64,000 bases of DNA from positions 15,062,471-15,126,470 of the forward strand of contig CM037878.1 in the NCBI GenBank assembly GCA_021292165.1, in the 5' to 3' direction. The translations under genes were made by a program, and so were the position numbers. Below are positions 46,901 to 49,900 of the stretch, one piece after another. The stretch is from Shinisaurus crocodilurus. Taxonomy: Eukaryota > Chordata > Lepidosauria > Squamata > Shinisauridae. The notes beneath the pieces were generated by a model. That model had not been told where the DNA came from. It searched no databases and saw only the letters and a list, made by a program, of their open reading frames with translations. Every line of letters begins with the position of its first letter. The first letter of the stretch is position 1.

Positions 46901-49900
46901 AATCTTTCTGCTTGAATTCCAGGTTGTGTCTGGAATGATATATCGACTAGAAATCGTTATTAGGAAGACAAATTGTTCCAAGGCTGAGTTCCCAAAATTG
47001 ACTGAAAGTTGTGCTGTTACAGAAGACAGTGTAAGTTATTGGCAGTGCTTCCAAGATGAATATTTTATTTTCAAGAGCTAATATAAACTTTAAATTTGGA
47101 TTCAGGGCGGGCGGGGGGCATATTGCAATTCTGTATGAATATTTTCATTGGCAATTCTCCAGAAATTCATTCTTGATTCAAGCATCTTTTAAGCTTTGAC
47201 ATAGCCTTTTTTTTTTTTTTTACAGTGCAGTCCCATGCATGTCTACTACTCAGTAAGTCCTATTGAGCTCAATAGGGCTTACTCCCATCCCAGGTAGCTG
47301 TGTATACCCTATATAGCAGCCTTCCTCAACCTGCTGCCCTCCAACCGTGTTGAACTGCAATTCCCAGCATGGCTGGCTGGGGCATGCTGGGAGTTGTAGG
47401 CATACACGTCTGGAGGGCACCAGTTTGGGGAAGTTTGCTGTATAGGATTGCAGCCTTAGGGTGCAATCCTATGCATTGTTTAGACAGAAAAAAGTCCTAC
47501 AGCTCCCAGAATTCCCCAGCCAGCAACAGTGGCTGGGGAATTTTGGGAGTTGTAGGAATTTCTTCTTTCTAAACAATGCATAGGATTGTACCCTTAGTCT
47601 CCTGTTTAAATCCCAGTATTATCTTCTTCATAATATTGATAAGCACTCAGTTAACTTTTGTTGCCTTAATTTGTGTTTCCTGCCTTAAGTTGCTGAATTC
47701 ATTTCCCTCTTTACAAAAAAAAAGCCCAGCACAACAGGTTAGAAAAGAAATGGAAATTTCTCTCAGCTCTGTCCCCTGTGAAGATAAGGAAATTCCACAG
47801 GTTTTCAAGACAGAGTCCCAGTTACAATCATGATATGCCATGTTTTGATCTGCGTGCTGATCTTTTAGAGATGTGTCTGTGCTCAACTTTGTTTTGGTGA
47901 CAGGAACCGTTGAACTGCAATGTTTCCGTTTTTGAGAGAGCCTGGGAGTCAACAATCTCTTCCACAGCGAACTGTAAGAGCGGACAACCTCAAAAGGTAT
48001 GAAAATGCATCTCTCTCCACCCCAAGCAAAATGTAATTGGAGATAGATTCGCAAAAGTTAATTGGTGCAAGATCAGCCCACTTCCCAAAGAGCTAGTAAT
48101 CAAACCCATCCATATATCCTATTATAAACAGTTTTTAAGATAAATGGAAGAATTTAAAGTGTTTTATTTGTTTATTTGTTAATAACATTAATCCACTTAA
48201 TATTAGTAAAACCTCTAAGCAGTTCACACTAAAATGCATATATAATACAATATCTTTTGTAAACCACCCAGAGAGCTTTAGCTATTGGGTGGTATAGAAA
48301 TGTAATAAATAAAATTAAGTAAATATAAAAATGATATAAAATAATAATTTAACCTTTAATTATTTAGTATATGAAGTAGTATATGATGGAGAAAGATACC
48401 TTGGTAGAATAGAAGCTCAGAGATACGAACTAACTTGTCAGTCAGATGGTTTCTAAACACAGGGCTCCTAGCCCTGCCAATTAGAAGTGATTGTGCAGCA
48501 GTTCCTCCCCCCGCTTTTTTAAAAACAAATTTTATTTAATTATTATAAACTACATACAAAACTGTAAAACACAAACACACAACTAAAATAAATCATAAGG
48601 TACACCCCCCACCCGCCTAGGGACCAACTAATATACTTCTATCCCCTTGATCAATTAAATTCCACATTCCAAAAATATAACATATCCTGACAAGGCATAC
48701 TCCCCTTCCCCTTTATTAATACATAGTCTAATAATTGATTCCATATATCCATAAAATTATTCTTCTTTAACTGTTCCTTTTTTCATTTGATACTACAAGT
48801 TAGTTTATCTTTTAGGGCTATATCCCAAACTTCCTTATACCAATCAGTTATTAGGAAAACATGTTGTACTTTCCATTTCCACGCTATCATTAACCTAGCC
48901 GCAGTTAACAAGTTTACAATTAGTTCCTTCGTATTTTGGGCACAAGTGACTTTATTGGTTATTGATAACAAAGCAAGTTTAGGACAGACCTCTAGATTAA
49001 TACCAATAATTTCCGATATTTCTGTAAAAACCTCTCACTAAAATTCCAGAACATTTTTACAACTCCACCACATATGAGCATACCGGTTTCCTGACATCCT
49101 CTCCAACAAAGTGCGGAGCAATTGTTATCTATTCTATTTAATCTTACTGGAGTTAGGTACCATACAGGCCTGTGGCTTACGCTGGCTCAGCTTGTCCGAG
49201 TGTGGAAAGTTAAGCAGGGTCAGACCTGGTTATTACTTGGATGGGAGACCCCTCCTCTAGTTTCCTGCATTGAGCAGGGGGTTGGACTCGATAGGCTTGT
49301 AGGCTCCTTCCATCTCTATGATCTTTGAAATCTATGAAAATCTCCATATTAATTTATAGAAATTCTCCTTTATCCCAGTTGACATAACTTTCACAATTCG
49401 TCTATCCCATATATTGTTCCAGCCATTGTGCAGCAGTTCCGTCTTTTTCTTTTCCTTAACGGATTTTCTGGTGAAGAGAAAAAAAAGACAGAAGCAGCAT
49501 TGAGAAAACTTGAGAGGGTTTTGAGGGTAACTTCCAGAAGTTAACAATATGGAATAATTGGTCATTTCAGCAGGATCTTCCCTCTGAAGCTCCAGAGCAA
49601 GGGTGTTGAACTTCTTTCAGCCCGAGGGTTGAAGCCCTTGGGGGGGGGGGGCTGAATTGCAGTGATGGGTGGAGCCAAAGGCAGAGTGGGCGGCATCAAA
49701 AGTACAAAAAATGATGGCATATTGTAGCTTAAAACTCTTAGTGCCAGTAACTAAGCCTTAGAAGAGGTATTTCAACCTTTCAGAATGTGGAGGAAAAAAT
49801 GCACAAAGGCTGGGAAACTACCAAGTCAGTGGTGGTTGGGGGAAAGGGGATGGAGGCGGGGGACCTGGGGAGCCCTGGAGGGGCAGATTTGCCCCCCGGA

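Larger units (their letters stand above)
41425..49550 (+). repeat. Tandem segmental duplication, block 2
   Basis: Homologous to block 1 at 29935-38600. Block-2-specific insertions include the L1 at 48506. Block 1 has insertions missing here, for example the MITE at 34113 and the LINE at 37416. Confidence 0.9.
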
